The notes under the pieces: model-generated
Told to the model about the DNA's origin: nothing
Databases searched by the model: none
What the model saw: only the letters and a program-made list of their open reading frames with translations
From: an uncultured Holophagaceae bacterium
GTDB lineage: Bacteria; Acidobacteriota; Holophagae; Holophagales; Holophagaceae
Direction: 5' to 3'
Length of the DNA stretch: 64,000 nucleotides
Assembly: GCA_903937385.1 (NCBI GenBank)
Contig: CAIZZF010000004.1
Location: forward strand, 1-64,000
Made by a program: the position numbers and the translations under genes
Shown here: piece by piece, positions 36,188 to 46,039 of the stretch
Layout of the letters: each line of letters begins with the position of its first letter
How positions within the stretch are numbered: position 1 is the first letter of the stretch

Positions 36188-36667
36188 ATGCCCCCACCCA
36201 TCCGCGCCGGCCTTGTCCTGGGCTTTTCCGTGGCGGCCTGGACCTTTGTCATGGGGTTCACCGGGTGGTATCGACACCCCTCCCTGCTGCGCCTCTTCTG
36301 GCTGGTGGTGCCCATGCAGATCGGCATCCTGGTCTGGGGCCTGCGGTCCACCGCCCGGGACAGCGGCTATCTGCGCCAGGTCCTGCACGGCCTCAACGCC
36401 ACCGTCCTGGGGGCCATGATCATCGTCACCGGCAGTCTGCTTTTCACCACGGTGGTGTTCCCCACTTACTTCGCCGATCTGGAGGCTCTGGGCCGGGAGC
36501 TGATGGCTAAGCAGGGCCTCAGCGCCGCCCAGATTGAAGCCGCGGTGAAGGCCCAGGCCCCCATGCAGACCCCTCGGGCCAGCGCCATGGCGGGAGCCAT
36601 CGGCACCGTGGTGACCGGCTTCTTCACCTCGATCGTCGCCGCGATCTGGCTGCGGAAGAAAGGTTAG
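36188..36667 (+). CDS. DUF4199-like membrane protein
   Basis: A 159-residue protein with four hydrophobic helices (AGLVLGFSVAAWTFVMGF; LFWLVVPMQIGILVWGL; ATVLGAMIIVTGSLLFTTVVF; AGAIGTVVTGFFTSIVAAIWL), matching DUF4199 proteins. A helical loop (LEALGRELMAKQGLSAAQIE) lies between helices 3 and 4. Function is unknown. CGGAG precedes the ATG by seven bases. It lies 58 bases after the SDR gene. Confidence 0.75.
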   Translation: MPPPIRAGLVLGFSVAAWTFVMGFTGWYRHPSLLRLFWLVVPMQIGILVWGLRSTARDSGYLRQVLHGLNATVLGAMIIVTGSLLFTTVVFPTYFADLEALGRELMAKQGLSAAQIEAAVKAQAPMQTPRASAMAGAIGTVVTGFFTSIVAAIWLRKKG

Positions 36668-36677
36668 CCCTGGGCTA

Positions 36678-36705
36678 TTTCACACTCGCTATTCGTAAAT
36701 ACAAT
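36678..36705 (+). promoter_or_regulatory. Putative promoter of the Anbu operon
   Basis: TTTCAC (36678-36683) and TACAAT (36700-36705) are 16 bases apart, a reasonable sigma70-type pair in an unusually AT-rich spacer 64 bases before the first gene. Confidence 0.45.
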
Positions 36706-36768
36706 CTCTGTTTAGACTTGCAAATTGTGTCGTGACCGGGAGAATGATCAGATTCCGATCGAGGCGCC

Positions 36769-38178
36769 ATGTCGTTCTTCGAGATGCACGATCCAGCAGG
36801 CTCTGTCCGCGACTGCTACGCGGAGGTGCAGCGCTGGATTGACGACACCGGCGTGGCGGGGCTGCACCGTCGGCTGGACGAGGCCGAGGCGATCTTCCGG
36901 CGCATCGGCATCACCTTCGCGGTCTACGGCGAAGGGGGGGACCCGGAGCGGCTGATCCCCTTCGACCTGCTGCCCCGCATCTTCAGCCGCCTGGAATGGC
37001 AGCGCCTGGATCAGGGCATCCGCCAGCGGGCCCAGGCCCTCAACGCCTTCCTCTACGACGTCTATCACCGCGGCGAGATCCTGCGGGCGGGGCTGATCCC
37101 CCAGGATCTGGTCTACCAGAACGAGGCCTTCCGGCCGGAGATGATCGGCTTCGATCCCCCTGGCCGGGTCTACAGCCACATCGTCGGCATCGACATCGTC
37201 CGCACCGGCCCCGATCGCTTCGAGGTGCTGGAGGACAACTGCCGCACCCCCTCCGGGGTCTCTTACATGCTGGAGAACCGGGAGATCATGACCCGGATGT
37301 TCCCGGATCTCTTCAGCCGAGGCCGGGTGACGCCGGTGGACAACTACCCCGCCCAGCTGCTGCGGACCCTCAAGGAGGTCGCGCCACCGGCCTGCACGGG
37401 AGATCCAGTGGTGGTCCTGCTGACGCCGGGCTCCCTCAACTCTGCCTACTACGAGCACAGCTACCTGGCGGACCTCATGGGCATCGAGCTCGTCGAGCCC
37501 GTGGACCTCTTCGTGGAGGACGGTCGGGTCTGGAAGAAGACCACCGCCGGCCCCAAGGCCGTGGATGTCATCTACCGGCGCATCGATGACGACTACCTGG
37601 ACCCCCTGGCCTTCCGTCCCGACAGCCTGCTGGGCGTGCCCGGACTCTTCCACGCCTACCGCTCAGGCGGCGTCACCCTCTGCTCGGCGCCCGGCGCCGG
37701 CATCGCCGATGACAAGGCAATCTACGTCTACGTCCCCGAGATGATCCGCTTCTACCTGGGCGAGGAGCCCATCCTCGCCAACATCCCCACCTGGCAGTGC
37801 GGCACCAAGGATGGCCTGGCCTACGTCCTGGAGCACCTCAGTGAGCTGGTCGCCAAGGAGGTGCACGGCTCCGGGGGCTACGGCATGCTCATCGGCCCCA
37901 AGTCCACCGCCGCAGAGATCGCGACCTACGCCGACCGCATCCGGGCCAACCCCAGCGGCTTCATCGCGCAGCCCACCCTGGACCTGTCCACGGTCCCCAC
38001 GCTGGGGGAAGCCGGCGTGGTCCGGCGGCACGCGGACTTCCGTCCCTACTGCTTGGTGGGCAAGCGCATGCGCCTGGTGGCGGGAGGGCTGACCCGCGTG
38101 GCCCTCACGGAAGGCTCCCTGGTGGTCAACTCGAGCCAGGGCGGCGGCGTCAAGGACACTTGGGTATTGAGAGACTAG
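36769..38178 (+). CDS. Circularly permuted ATP-grasp protein (Anbu operon)
   Basis: A 469-residue protein of the type 2 circularly permuted ATP-grasp family. Conserved blocks include LNAFLYDVYHRGEIL, RTGPDRFEVLEDNCRTPSGVSYMLENR (about residues 145-172), and DVIYRRIDDDYLDP; near the C terminus VHGSGGYGMLIGP is a nucleotide-binding loop. Such enzymes are thought to ligate peptides or tag proteins. It heads an operon with alpha-E, transglutaminase and Anbu genes at spacings of 10, 7 and 22 bases, an arrangement known from many proteobacteria. Confidence 0.92.
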   Translation: MSFFEMHDPAGSVRDCYAEVQRWIDDTGVAGLHRRLDEAEAIFRRIGITFAVYGEGGDPERLIPFDLLPRIFSRLEWQRLDQGIRQRAQALNAFLYDVYHRGEILRAGLIPQDLVYQNEAFRPEMIGFDPPGRVYSHIVGIDIVRTGPDRFEVLEDNCRTPSGVSYMLENREIMTRMFPDLFSRGRVTPVDNYPAQLLRTLKEVAPPACTGDPVVVLLTPGSLNSAYYEHSYLADLMGIELVEPVDLFVEDGRVWKKTTAGPKAVDVIYRRIDDDYLDPLAFRPDSLLGVPGLFHAYRSGGVTLCSAPGAGIADDKAIYVYVPEMIRFYLGEEPILANIPTWQCGTKDGLAYVLEHLSELVAKEVHGSGGYGMLIGPKSTAAEIATYADRIRANPSGFIAQPTLDLSTVPTLGEAGVVRRHADFRPYCLVGKRMRLVAGGLTRVALTEGSLVVNSSQGGGVKDTWVLRD

Positions 38179-38188
38179 GGCGATCCCG

Positions 38189-39118
38189 ATGCTGAGCCGA
38201 ACCGCCGACAATCTCTTCTGGATGGCCCGCTACTTGGAGCGCGCCGAGTGCACCGCCCGTCTGCTCACCATGGGTCAGCGCATGGCCGTGCTGCCGGGCT
38301 CGGCCTACCGCGACGAGTGGCGCTCGGTGCTGCGTGTCACCGGCTGCGAGTCCTTCCTGAAGGGGAGCGGACCGGTCTCCGAGGCGGACGTCGTCGGCAT
38401 CCTGCTCCTGGATCCCGAGAACCCCGCCTCCATCCAGTCCTGCCTGGTGCGGGCCCGGGCCAACGGCCGGTCGGTGCGCACCAAGCTCACCCAGGAGATG
38501 TGGGAGGCGCTCAACATGAGCTGGCGCCACTTCGAGGGCTGCACGGTGGCCGATGCCCTCCAGGAGCTGCCGGTACACCTCGACTGGGTGAAAACGCGGG
38601 CCTCGGTGTTCCGGGGCGCCATGGAGACCGGCATGATGCGCCACGCGGGCCACGACTTCGCCCGCATTGGCGGCGCCCTGGAGCGGGCCCAGATGACGCT
38701 CCGCCTGCTGGATGTGAAGTACTACGTCCTGCTCCCGGAGACGGACGTGGTCGGCGGCGGCCGCGACCACTACCAGTGGACCTCGGTGCTCCACGCCCTC
38801 TCTGGCATCCGGGCCTACCACCATGTCTACGGCGGGGTGCACACCCCGGCCCAGATCGTCGACTTCCTCATGGTGAACCGCACCTTCCCCCGATCCGTGG
38901 CCTTCTGTGTGGACCAGATGCGCACCCACCTGGTGCGGCTCGCCAAGGAGCACGGCGCCCGATCCAGCTGCAACGAGACCGCCGATGAGCTTTTCGCTCT
39001 GCTGAAGGCCGGCCGGAATGGGGTCTTCATTGAGCGGGGCCTGCACGAGTCCGTGCAACACTGCCTGTTGCTGACCAACCGTCTGGCCACCGAGATCGCC
39101 GACTCGTACCACTTCTAG
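38189..39118 (+). CDS. Alpha-E domain protein (Anbu operon)
   Basis: A 309-residue all-helical protein of the alpha-E/DUF403 family, recognised by the start MLSRTADNLFWMARYLERAE. It always accompanies the ATP-grasp protein and may be its partner subunit or substrate-binding protein. The middle EMWEALNMSWRHF and the late RSVAFCVDQMRTHL fit the family. No catalytic residues are known. Confidence 0.92.
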   Translation: MLSRTADNLFWMARYLERAECTARLLTMGQRMAVLPGSAYRDEWRSVLRVTGCESFLKGSGPVSEADVVGILLLDPENPASIQSCLVRARANGRSVRTKLTQEMWEALNMSWRHFEGCTVADALQELPVHLDWVKTRASVFRGAMETGMMRHAGHDFARIGGALERAQMTLRLLDVKYYVLLPETDVVGGGRDHYQWTSVLHALSGIRAYHHVYGGVHTPAQIVDFLMVNRTFPRSVAFCVDQMRTHLVRLAKEHGARSSCNETADELFALLKAGRNGVFIERGLHESVQHCLLLTNRLATEIADSYHF

Positions 39119-39125
39119 GAAGACC

Positions 39126-39962
39126 ATGGAACTCGCCGTCCGCCATCAGACGACCTACCGCTACGCGACGCCAGCCAACCAAGTCTCGCTGCTGCTCCGC
39201 CTATACCCGAGTCTGCTGGACTGCCAGCGGGCCCGGTCCTGGGAGGTCACCGTGAACGGGACCCCGGTCACGGAGTTTCCGCTCAATGCTTTCGGAGATG
39301 GCGAGGGCTTCTACCACCGCCGGGGCACCTTCAGCGAGATGGAGATCGTGGCCACGGGAACCGTGGAGACCCAGGAGCGCCACGGCATCGTCTCGGGGTT
39401 CCTCCAGGAGGCCCCACTGCCCATCTTCCTGAGGCAGACGCAGCTCACCCAGCCGGAAGCGGCGATCCGCGCCCTCGCCCGCTCTCTCACCGAGTCGGAG
39501 CCCATCCCCCGCCTGCACGCCCTGTCGGCACGGGTGCGGGAGGCCATCACCTACGAGAGCGGCATCACCACCGCCGCCACCTCCGCCGCCGAAGCCCTGG
39601 CCCTGGGCCGGGGGGTCTGCCAGGACCACACCCACCTCTTCGTGAGCGCCGCCCGCAGCCTGGGCATCCCCGCCCGCTATGTCAGTGGCTACCTGCTGGC
39701 CGATGAGGCCGGCCACGCCCTGCGGGAGACCCACGCCTGGGCCGAGGCCTGGGTGGACGGCCTGGGCTGGGTCGGCTTCGACGCCACCAACGGACTCTGC
39801 GTTACGGAGATGTATGTCCGTCTGTGCTCAGGACTTGACGCCCACGATGCCGCCCCGGTCCGGGGGTCGGTCTACGGCACCACCGAGATCGGAATCCAGG
39901 CTGATGTCATGATCTCTCTGGCGGCCCCCAGCGGGTCCCAGCAGGTTCAACAGCAGCAGTGA
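39126..39962 (+). CDS. Transglutaminase-like protease (Anbu operon)
   Basis: A 278-residue protein with a bacterial transglutaminase N-terminal region (MELAVRHQTTYRYATPA) and a papain-like core: catalytic Cys in GRGVCQDHTHLF (about residue 162), His in ETHAWAEAW and Asp in VGFDATNG. Members of this family probably hydrolyse or form isopeptide bonds. It lies between the alpha-E and Anbu genes, consistent with a peptide-processing pathway. The Gln-rich end (SQQVQQQQ) is unusual. Confidence 0.92.
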   Translation: MELAVRHQTTYRYATPANQVSLLLRLYPSLLDCQRARSWEVTVNGTPVTEFPLNAFGDGEGFYHRRGTFSEMEIVATGTVETQERHGIVSGFLQEAPLPIFLRQTQLTQPEAAIRALARSLTESEPIPRLHALSARVREAITYESGITTAATSAAEALALGRGVCQDHTHLFVSAARSLGIPARYVSGYLLADEAGHALRETHAWAEAWVDGLGWVGFDATNGLCVTEMYVRLCSGLDAHDAAPVRGSVYGTTEIGIQADVMISLAAPSGSQQVQQQQ

Positions 39963-39984
39963 GGATGACGAAAGGGCTGGTTCA

Positions 39985-40737
39985 ATGACGTATTGTGTGG
40001 GCCTGCGGGTGGCCGAGGGGCTGGTGCTCCTGGCCGATACCCGGACCAATGCCGGGATGGACAATGTCTCCCGCTTCACCAAGATGGTCACCTTCGAGAA
40101 GACCGGAGAGCGGGTCATCGCCCTGCTCACGGCGGGAAACCTCTCCATCACTCAGGGCGTCATCGCCCGGCTCAAGCACGGGATCCAGAAGGGCGACCGG
40201 GATCCCGCCTTCCGCTCGATCATGAACGTGGAGAGCATGTTCGAGGTGGCCGAGATCGTGGGCGCCGAGATGCGGCGCATGCAGGAGATCCATCGCGAGG
40301 CCATCCTCGAGCAGCAGAGCACCGGGGCGGATGCCACGGTCCTGGTGGCGGGCCAGCGCAAGGGGGGCAAGCACCGCCTGTTCCTGATCTACTCTCCGGG
40401 GAACTTCATCCAGGCCACGGACGACACCCCCTACTTCCAGCTGGGTGAGCACAAGTACGGCAAGCCCATCCTGGACCGGATCATCGGCCCAAACAGCTCC
40501 CTCGAAGAGTCCATGAAGGCCGTCTGCGTCTCCATGGACTCCACCATCCGCAGCAACCTCTCCGTGGGCATGCCCCTGGACCTTGCTGTCATCGAGAAGG
40601 ATGCCCTCACCTTCCGGATCCATCGGCGTATCGAGCGCACGGACGCCCGCTTCGCCGCCATCTCCGACAGCTGGTCCAGGGCCCTCAGCCAGGGCTTCCA
40701 GGAGCTGCCGAACCTGCTGGAGCCTGAGGGGCCCTGA
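39985..40737 (+). CDS. Anbu, bacterial proteasome beta-subunit homologue
   Basis: A 250-residue Ntn-hydrolase. After removal of Met the protein would start TYCVGLRV, giving the N-terminal Thr nucleophile of proteasome-type peptidases. LADTRTNAGMDNVSRF and LLTAGNLSITQGVI agree with the Anbu (ancestral beta subunit) family, which forms open helical rings rather than closed barrels. It ends the four-gene operon and is adjacent to a convergent Nudix gene. The peptidase activity of Anbu proteins is still poorly defined; a role in nitrogen or stress physiology has been proposed for the family. Confidence 0.93.
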   Translation: MTYCVGLRVAEGLVLLADTRTNAGMDNVSRFTKMVTFEKTGERVIALLTAGNLSITQGVIARLKHGIQKGDRDPAFRSIMNVESMFEVAEIVGAEMRRMQEIHREAILEQQSTGADATVLVAGQRKGGKHRLFLIYSPGNFIQATDDTPYFQLGEHKYGKPILDRIIGPNSSLEESMKAVCVSMDSTIRSNLSVGMPLDLAVIEKDALTFRIHRRIERTDARFAAISDSWSRALSQGFQELPNLLEPEGP

Positions 40738-40745
40738 GGCCCATC

Positions 40746-41189
40746 TCAGCGCTCGGTGTGCACCTCGGCCACCAGGTCCAGGGGAAAGCATCGACCCGCC
40801 AGGGCTTCATCCAGGCACCGCAGCACCAGCCCCGACCGCAGGGGCGCTGCGGCCAGCTCCGCCCGGGTGAGCCAGTGGCAGGCGAAGATGGCGGGATCCT
40901 CCGGGGCCGCCACAGCCCCCGCCGGAACGGTGCCTTTGAAGCACAGCCGGAAGTAGTCCCGTCCGTTGGCGGCCCGCAGCGGGTAGATGCCCACCAGAGC
41001 CTCCGGCGTGAAGTCCAGGCCGGTCTCTTCCCGGGTCTCGCGCACCACCGCCGCCAGCACGGACTCACCCGGATCCACGTGCCCCGCAGGCTGGTTGAGG
41101 ACCCGGTGGGGAGACACGCCATCGGTCTCCTCCACGAAGAGGAAGCGACCCTCCCGCTCGATGATGGCGGCCACCGTCAAAGCCCACAT
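40746..41189 (-). CDS. Nudix hydrolase
   Basis: A 147-residue pyrophosphohydrolase. The Nudix box runs from GHVDPGES through RETREETG (about residues 37-59) with all conserved Glu residues present. It resembles MutT/phosphatase NudJ-like members by length and by the HRVLNQPAGHVDPGE start. Substrate is unknown. Its ATG overlaps the stop of the upstream DUF4337 gene by one base (TGATG), so the two are translationally coupled. Confidence 0.9.
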   Translation of the reverse strand: MWALTVAAIIEREGRFLFVEETDGVSPHRVLNQPAGHVDPGESVLAAVVRETREETGLDFTPEALVGIYPLRAANGRDYFRLCFKGTVPAGAVAAPEDPAIFACHWLTRAELAAAPLRSGLVLRCLDEALAGRCFPLDLVAEVHTER

Positions 41190-41719
41190 CAGGCGGGCAG
41201 GAAGAGCAGGAACCCGTTGGCGAAATAGACAAGGCCCACGAGGCCCACCAGGAGACCCAGGTAGTAGACGGGCTTCTTCTTGAGCAGGGCGGCGATGGAG
41301 GAGAGCAGGATGGCGATCTGGAGGAAGATCACCGCCAGACCGAAGGCCGCCCCGTGCTTCTGGGCCGAGGCCTTGGTGTCCTCGAAGCCCCGGGCCACCT
41401 TCTGGATCTCGGCCTTCTCGGAGTCGTACTTGATCACCTTCTTCTCCACATCGGCGAGGCTCTTCTCCAGAAGCGGCACGGCGGTCCGGGGCGCCAGCTC
41501 CAGCTCCCGCTTGAGGCGCATGGCCTCCACTTCGTAGAGGTTCCCCTTGATGCCCTTGGCCTGGTAGTAGGCCCACTGGTCCGAAGCCTGGCTCTGGCTG
41601 AGCACGGCCTTGGTGGAGTGCCCGCCGCCCTTGAAGGTGGCCAGGGTCGCGCAGACGGCCAGGATCACGGTGGTCAGGGCCAGCAGGTTCAGCCAACCTT
41701 CCTTCTTTTCTTCAGCCAT
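41189..41719 (-). CDS. DUF4337 family membrane protein
   Basis: A 176-residue protein with one N-terminal helix (LLALTTVILAVCATLATF), a coiled-coil-prone middle (VEAMRLKRELELAP, SLADVEKKVIKYDSEKAEI) and two C-terminal helices (GLAVIFLQIAILLSSIAALL; YYLGLLVGLVGLVYFANGF). This is the layout of DUF4337. The function is unknown. It is co-transcribed with the Nudix gene and divergent from the metacaspase-like gene. Confidence 0.85.
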   Translation of the reverse strand: MAEEKKEGWLNLLALTTVILAVCATLATFKGGGHSTKAVLSQSQASDQWAYYQAKGIKGNLYEVEAMRLKRELELAPRTAVPLLEKSLADVEKKVIKYDSEKAEIQKVARGFEDTKASAQKHGAAFGLAVIFLQIAILLSSIAALLKKKPVYYLGLLVGLVGLVYFANGFLLFLPA

Positions 41720-41968
41720 GGAAATGGGTTCTCCTGGCCCTTAATTTACCATGCCCAGGCCTGCCCCTGGTTGACCCGACCCCTGCCAGGCCTATGGTTG
41801 GGGGTGGAGTCCGCCGGGATGTGCGTCGTCTGCCGCAGTCCTCCGCCGATACGTCGGATGTCCTGTCTTTTCTGACGGGCAGGTGTTGTCCGTTCCCCTG
41901 ACACCCCGCGCAAGGGGCCTTCCGCGCGCTCCGCCTGGATCGCGTGGCGGGGTCCTGGGAGGGTTCCC

Positions 41969-42847
41969 ATGCTCCATCGAAATGCGCTTTGCGTCGGGAT
42001 CAACCAGTATCAGCATTTCCCGGCCGCAAACCTCAATGGCTGCGTCAACGACGCGCTGAACATGGTTTCGCTGCTGAAGGAAGTGCTGGGCTTCGAGGAT
42101 TCCGACATCACCCTGTTGACGGATCAGGCCGCCACCAAGCTCAACATCATGCACGAGCTTCGGCGCATGGTGGACGGCGCCCTGTCGGGCCGCTACAACC
42201 ACCTGGTCTTCAGCTTCTCCGGCCACGGCACCCAGGTGCCGGACCTCAACCTCGACGAGTTCGACCGGGCCGACGAGGCCTTCTGCCCCTATGATCTCGC
42301 CCCCCTCGGCAGCCAGTGGGACCGCGATCACCTGATCGTGGATGACGAGCTGCACGACCTGCTGGTCCGACTGCCGTCAAGTGTCCTCCTGGAGGTCTTC
42401 CTGGACACCTGCCACAGTGGCACTGGTCTGAGGGCCGCGGACCTGCTCATGGACCGCAGGCCCCGCTACCTGCCGCCGCCCTCGGTCGAGGCCTTCCGCG
42501 ACATCGAGTTCCGGCGCGCCCGACCGGCCCACCAGAAGCTGCTGGAGAAGGGACTGTCCCACCACATCCTCTGGACCGGCTGCAAGGAGAGCCAGACCGC
42601 AGCGGATGCCTTCCTCCAGGGCGACTGGCACGGCGCCTTCACCTGGCACTTCTGCCGGGAGGCCCGGGCCAGCGGCAACCACCTGTCCCGCGCCAAGGTG
42701 CTGGCCAAGGTCCGCTCGGACCTCAGCGCCGGCCACTTCACCCAGACCCCGCAGCTGGACTGCGAGGCCGTCACGCGCCACTCGGTGATCAAGGCCATCG
42801 AGGTGCCGCCCAATGTCCTGCCGCTACCTACGGAGATGCCGAGCTGA
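41969..42847 (+). CDS. Metacaspase-like (orthocaspase) peptidase
   Basis: A 292-residue caspase-fold protein. His86 in FSFSGHGTQ and Cys148 in FLDTCHSGTG form the catalytic dyad of family C14. CVGINQYQHFPAANLNGCVNDA is the usual first strand and helix. Such enzymes cleave after Arg or Lys and in bacteria are linked to stress, cell death or defence. There is no signal peptide or extra domain, and neighbours do not suggest a dedicated system. A 250-base GC-rich spacer precedes it, including a possible AGGGTT ribosome site. Confidence 0.92.
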   Translation: MLHRNALCVGINQYQHFPAANLNGCVNDALNMVSLLKEVLGFEDSDITLLTDQAATKLNIMHELRRMVDGALSGRYNHLVFSFSGHGTQVPDLNLDEFDRADEAFCPYDLAPLGSQWDRDHLIVDDELHDLLVRLPSSVLLEVFLDTCHSGTGLRAADLLMDRRPRYLPPPSVEAFRDIEFRRARPAHQKLLEKGLSHHILWTGCKESQTAADAFLQGDWHGAFTWHFCREARASGNHLSRAKVLAKVRSDLSAGHFTQTPQLDCEAVTRHSVIKAIEVPPNVLPLPTEMPS

Positions 42848-42879
42848 GCCTCGGCACTGATCCAGAGGGAATCGGTTGC

Positions 42880-42913
42880 CACCAAACAAGCACGGCGCCG
42901 CGAGGCGCCGTGC
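42880..42913 (-). terminator. Hairpin terminator between the caspase and ahcY genes
   Basis: GCACGGCGCC and GGCGCCGTGC pair perfectly around GCGA. On the minus strand TTGTTTGG follows, so it most likely ends ahcY, whose stop is 38 bases upstream. It may also serve the caspase gene. Confidence 0.65.
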
Positions 42914-42950
42914 GATCTGAAACGCGCAGCGTCTCAGCAGAGGCTGAAAC

Positions 42951-44348
<1,398 letters not shown>

Positions 44349-44413
44349 GAGGACCTCCTCGAAAAGCCGGTACGGCAAGGTGAACCCACCTCTTCGTCCC
44401 GGTTCAGGGTTGA

Positions 44414-44497
44414 GGTGAGCGCCGTTCCTGGAGGGAAGTATCCGAGCCTGAGATCCCGCACAGCCGATCTGCCGGGTCCTGCAGCGCTCCTCGGACC
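44414..44497 (-). promoter_or_regulatory. SAH riboswitch upstream of ahcY
   Basis: On the minus strand the leader reads TCCGAGGAGCGCTGC, later CAGGCTCGGA, then AACGGCGCTCACC. TCCGAG pairs with CTCGGA (P1), and GAGCGC can pair with GCGCTC as the pseudoknot. These are the conserved pieces of the SAH riboswitch class, found before ahcY genes, which turns expression on when SAH accumulates. It lies 66 bases before the ahcY ATG. Confidence 0.88.
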
Positions 44498-44539
44498 CAC
44501 TCAGGATAAACGGTCCAGACAGGGATGTCCGGTGGGTTT

Positions 44540-44754
44540 TTAGGGGGCCCTGAGGGCTGTCATGTTGTACTTTTTTCTATCGAAAAAATTACAACGCTTA
44601 AAAGCATAAATAACTAAAGTTGGATCTCTTTCTGTCTTTTTTGTCATCATTTAATTACATGAATTTGCCACAGGCAAATTCATCCATAACGGCTCCAACA
44701 TTTACAGCTTGGCACAACCCTCGATTGGACTGGATTGCCTGAAAGGAGGCAACC
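44540..44754. other. AT-rich spacer with a perfect hairpin
   Basis: This spacer is far richer in A and T than the surroundings, with runs of T and A around 44570-44650. TGAATTTGCC/GGCAAATTCA (44660-44669, 44673-44682) form a perfect hairpin with an ACA loop. It probably holds promoters for ahcY and for the comEA-like group; no exact promoter pair is claimed. Confidence 0.5.
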
Positions 44755-45063
44755 ATGTCCAACCTCTTCATCTCCACGGCCCTGGCGCTTGCCCTGGCCC
44801 TCCCCCTCGGCGCCGCCCCGGTCCGGACCACCCGGGCCCCCCAGCGGCCCGTGAACCTCAACACCGCCACGGTCACCGAGCTGATGCAGCTGCCCCGCAT
44901 CGGCCAGAAGACCGCCGAGCGCATCCTCGCCTTCCGGAAGCAGCACGGCGGCTTCCAGCGGCCCGAAGAGCTGATGAACGTCAAGGGCATCGGCGAGAAG
45001 TCCTACGCCAAGCTGAAGCCCTTCCTGGCGCTCACCGCCGCCTCTGCCGCCGCCAAGAAGTAG
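44755..45063 (+). CDS. ComEA-like helix-hairpin-helix protein
   Basis: A 102-residue protein with signal peptide (FISTALALALALPLGAAP) and a ComEA-type helix-hairpin-helix domain: VNLNTATVTELMQLPRIG begins it and FQRPEELMNVKGIGEKSY continues it. ComEA captures DNA in the periplasm during transformation. The Lys-rich end (ASAAAKK) may help DNA binding. AAGGAGG precedes the ATG. It leads into two pseudopilin-like genes, so a DNA uptake or type IV pilus role is reasonable. Confidence 0.85.
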   Translation: MSNLFISTALALALALPLGAAPVRTTRAPQRPVNLNTATVTELMQLPRIGQKTAERILAFRKQHGGFQRPEELMNVKGIGEKSYAKLKPFLALTAASAAAKK

Positions 45064-45072
45064 GAGGCGGAC

Positions 45073-45582
45073 ATGCGCACCACGCCAGGTTGCCGAAGGT
45101 CCGCCCAGCGGGGTTCCTCCCTGCTGGAAGTCACCCTGGCCATGGCCATGGCCGCGATCCTCCTGGCCGTGGGCACCGCCCTCTGGGACACGGGCCCGGT
45201 GGACCTCCTCGCCGCCCAGGCGGAGATCCGCAGCAGCGTGGAGGAGGCCTTCATCCTGGCCCGGGCCCGGGGCACCGACGTCAAGGTGGCCCTGGGCGCA
45301 GCCAGCGGCATCGGTGAGCACCTGCCCGTCCAGCTCAGCCGCAGGGTGAAGTGGGGTAAGCCCGCCCACATCCCCCTGCCTCCGGGCATGGACGCGCCCG
45401 TGGTGGCCTCGCGCACCGGCGAGGCCCATCCCGTCATCACCGTGACCCCCCGCCACACGACCCTCGCCAGCGCCTGGTTCCTCAACAACGGCAAGGAGGC
45501 CCTCTGCATGCGCCTCTCCGGGAATGGTCACCTGCAGGTGCTGCGCTGGCGCCAGGACCGCCTGAAGTGGACGAGGGTGTGA
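45073..45582 (+). CDS. Prepilin-type pseudopilin protein
   Basis: A 169-residue protein with a class III signal: the motif QRGSSLLEVTLAMAMAAIL has the Gly before the cut and Glu at +5 in a hydrophobic helix, as in GspH/FimU minor pseudopilins. The leader (MRTTPGCRRSAQRG) is basic. The soluble part ends ASAWFLNNGKEALCMRLSG, a pattern shared with the next gene product. It starts nine bases after the ComEA-like gene, and its TGA overlaps the next ATG. Confidence 0.8.
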   Translation: MRTTPGCRRSAQRGSSLLEVTLAMAMAAILLAVGTALWDTGPVDLLAAQAEIRSSVEEAFILARARGTDVKVALGAASGIGEHLPVQLSRRVKWGKPAHIPLPPGMDAPVVASRTGEAHPVITVTPRHTTLASAWFLNNGKEALCMRLSGNGHLQVLRWRQDRLKWTRV

Positions 45583-46028
45583 TGGCCCTTTCCGCTGCCG
45601 CCCTCCACCACAGCGTCCGGACCCTCGCCGCGCTGCTGCTGCCCGCGCCCCTGAGCCCACCCCTGTGCGCCGCGCGCACCGAGCTGCGCCGCACCCTCGG
45701 CCTCGCCTTCCGGCTGGCCGCCACCCACCACCAGCCGGTCATGCTGGAGCCCGGCGGCGAGGCCACCCGGGGCCGGGTCGCCCTGCAGCTGCCCCCGGAC
45801 GTGCTCTGGGGCTGCCCCCCGGCGACCCCGCTGCCGCCCAACCTGGTCGGCAGCGGCTGGGGCAGTGGCTTCCCCCACCCCATCCTCGTCATGCCCGAGC
45901 GCCGGGCCGTGGCGAACGTCTGGTTCCTGCACCACGGCCGCGAGGCGCTCTGCCTGCAGCTGCGGCTGTCCGGCGCCGTGGAGCTGCTGCGCTTCCGGCC
46001 TGGGCTGGGCGCCTGGGTCAGCTGCTGA
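45582..46028 (+). CDS. Pseudopilin-like paralogue lacking the prepilin motif
   Basis: A 148-residue protein. Its end (ANVWFLHHGREALCLQL) clearly resembles that of the preceding pseudopilin (ASAWFLNNGKEALCMRL), so the pair seem to come from duplication. Its N terminus (LAALLLPAPLSPPLCAA) is hydrophobic but lacks the Glu+5 prepilin signature, so it may not be processed by prepilin peptidase. The ATG overlaps the previous TGA by one base. Function is inferred only from the pair and the ComEA-like neighbour. Confidence 0.7.
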   Translation: MALSAAALHHSVRTLAALLLPAPLSPPLCAARTELRRTLGLAFRLAATHHQPVMLEPGGEATRGRVALQLPPDVLWGCPPATPLPPNLVGSGWGSGFPHPILVMPERRAVANVWFLHHGREALCLQLRLSGAVELLRFRPGLGAWVSC

Positions 46029-46039
46029 TTGGAGGCCCC

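Noticed and set aside
44700-44754. Sigma-54 promoter (TTGGCAC) before the ComEA-like gene
   Set aside because: The downstream -12 GC element is missing at the required ten-base distance.
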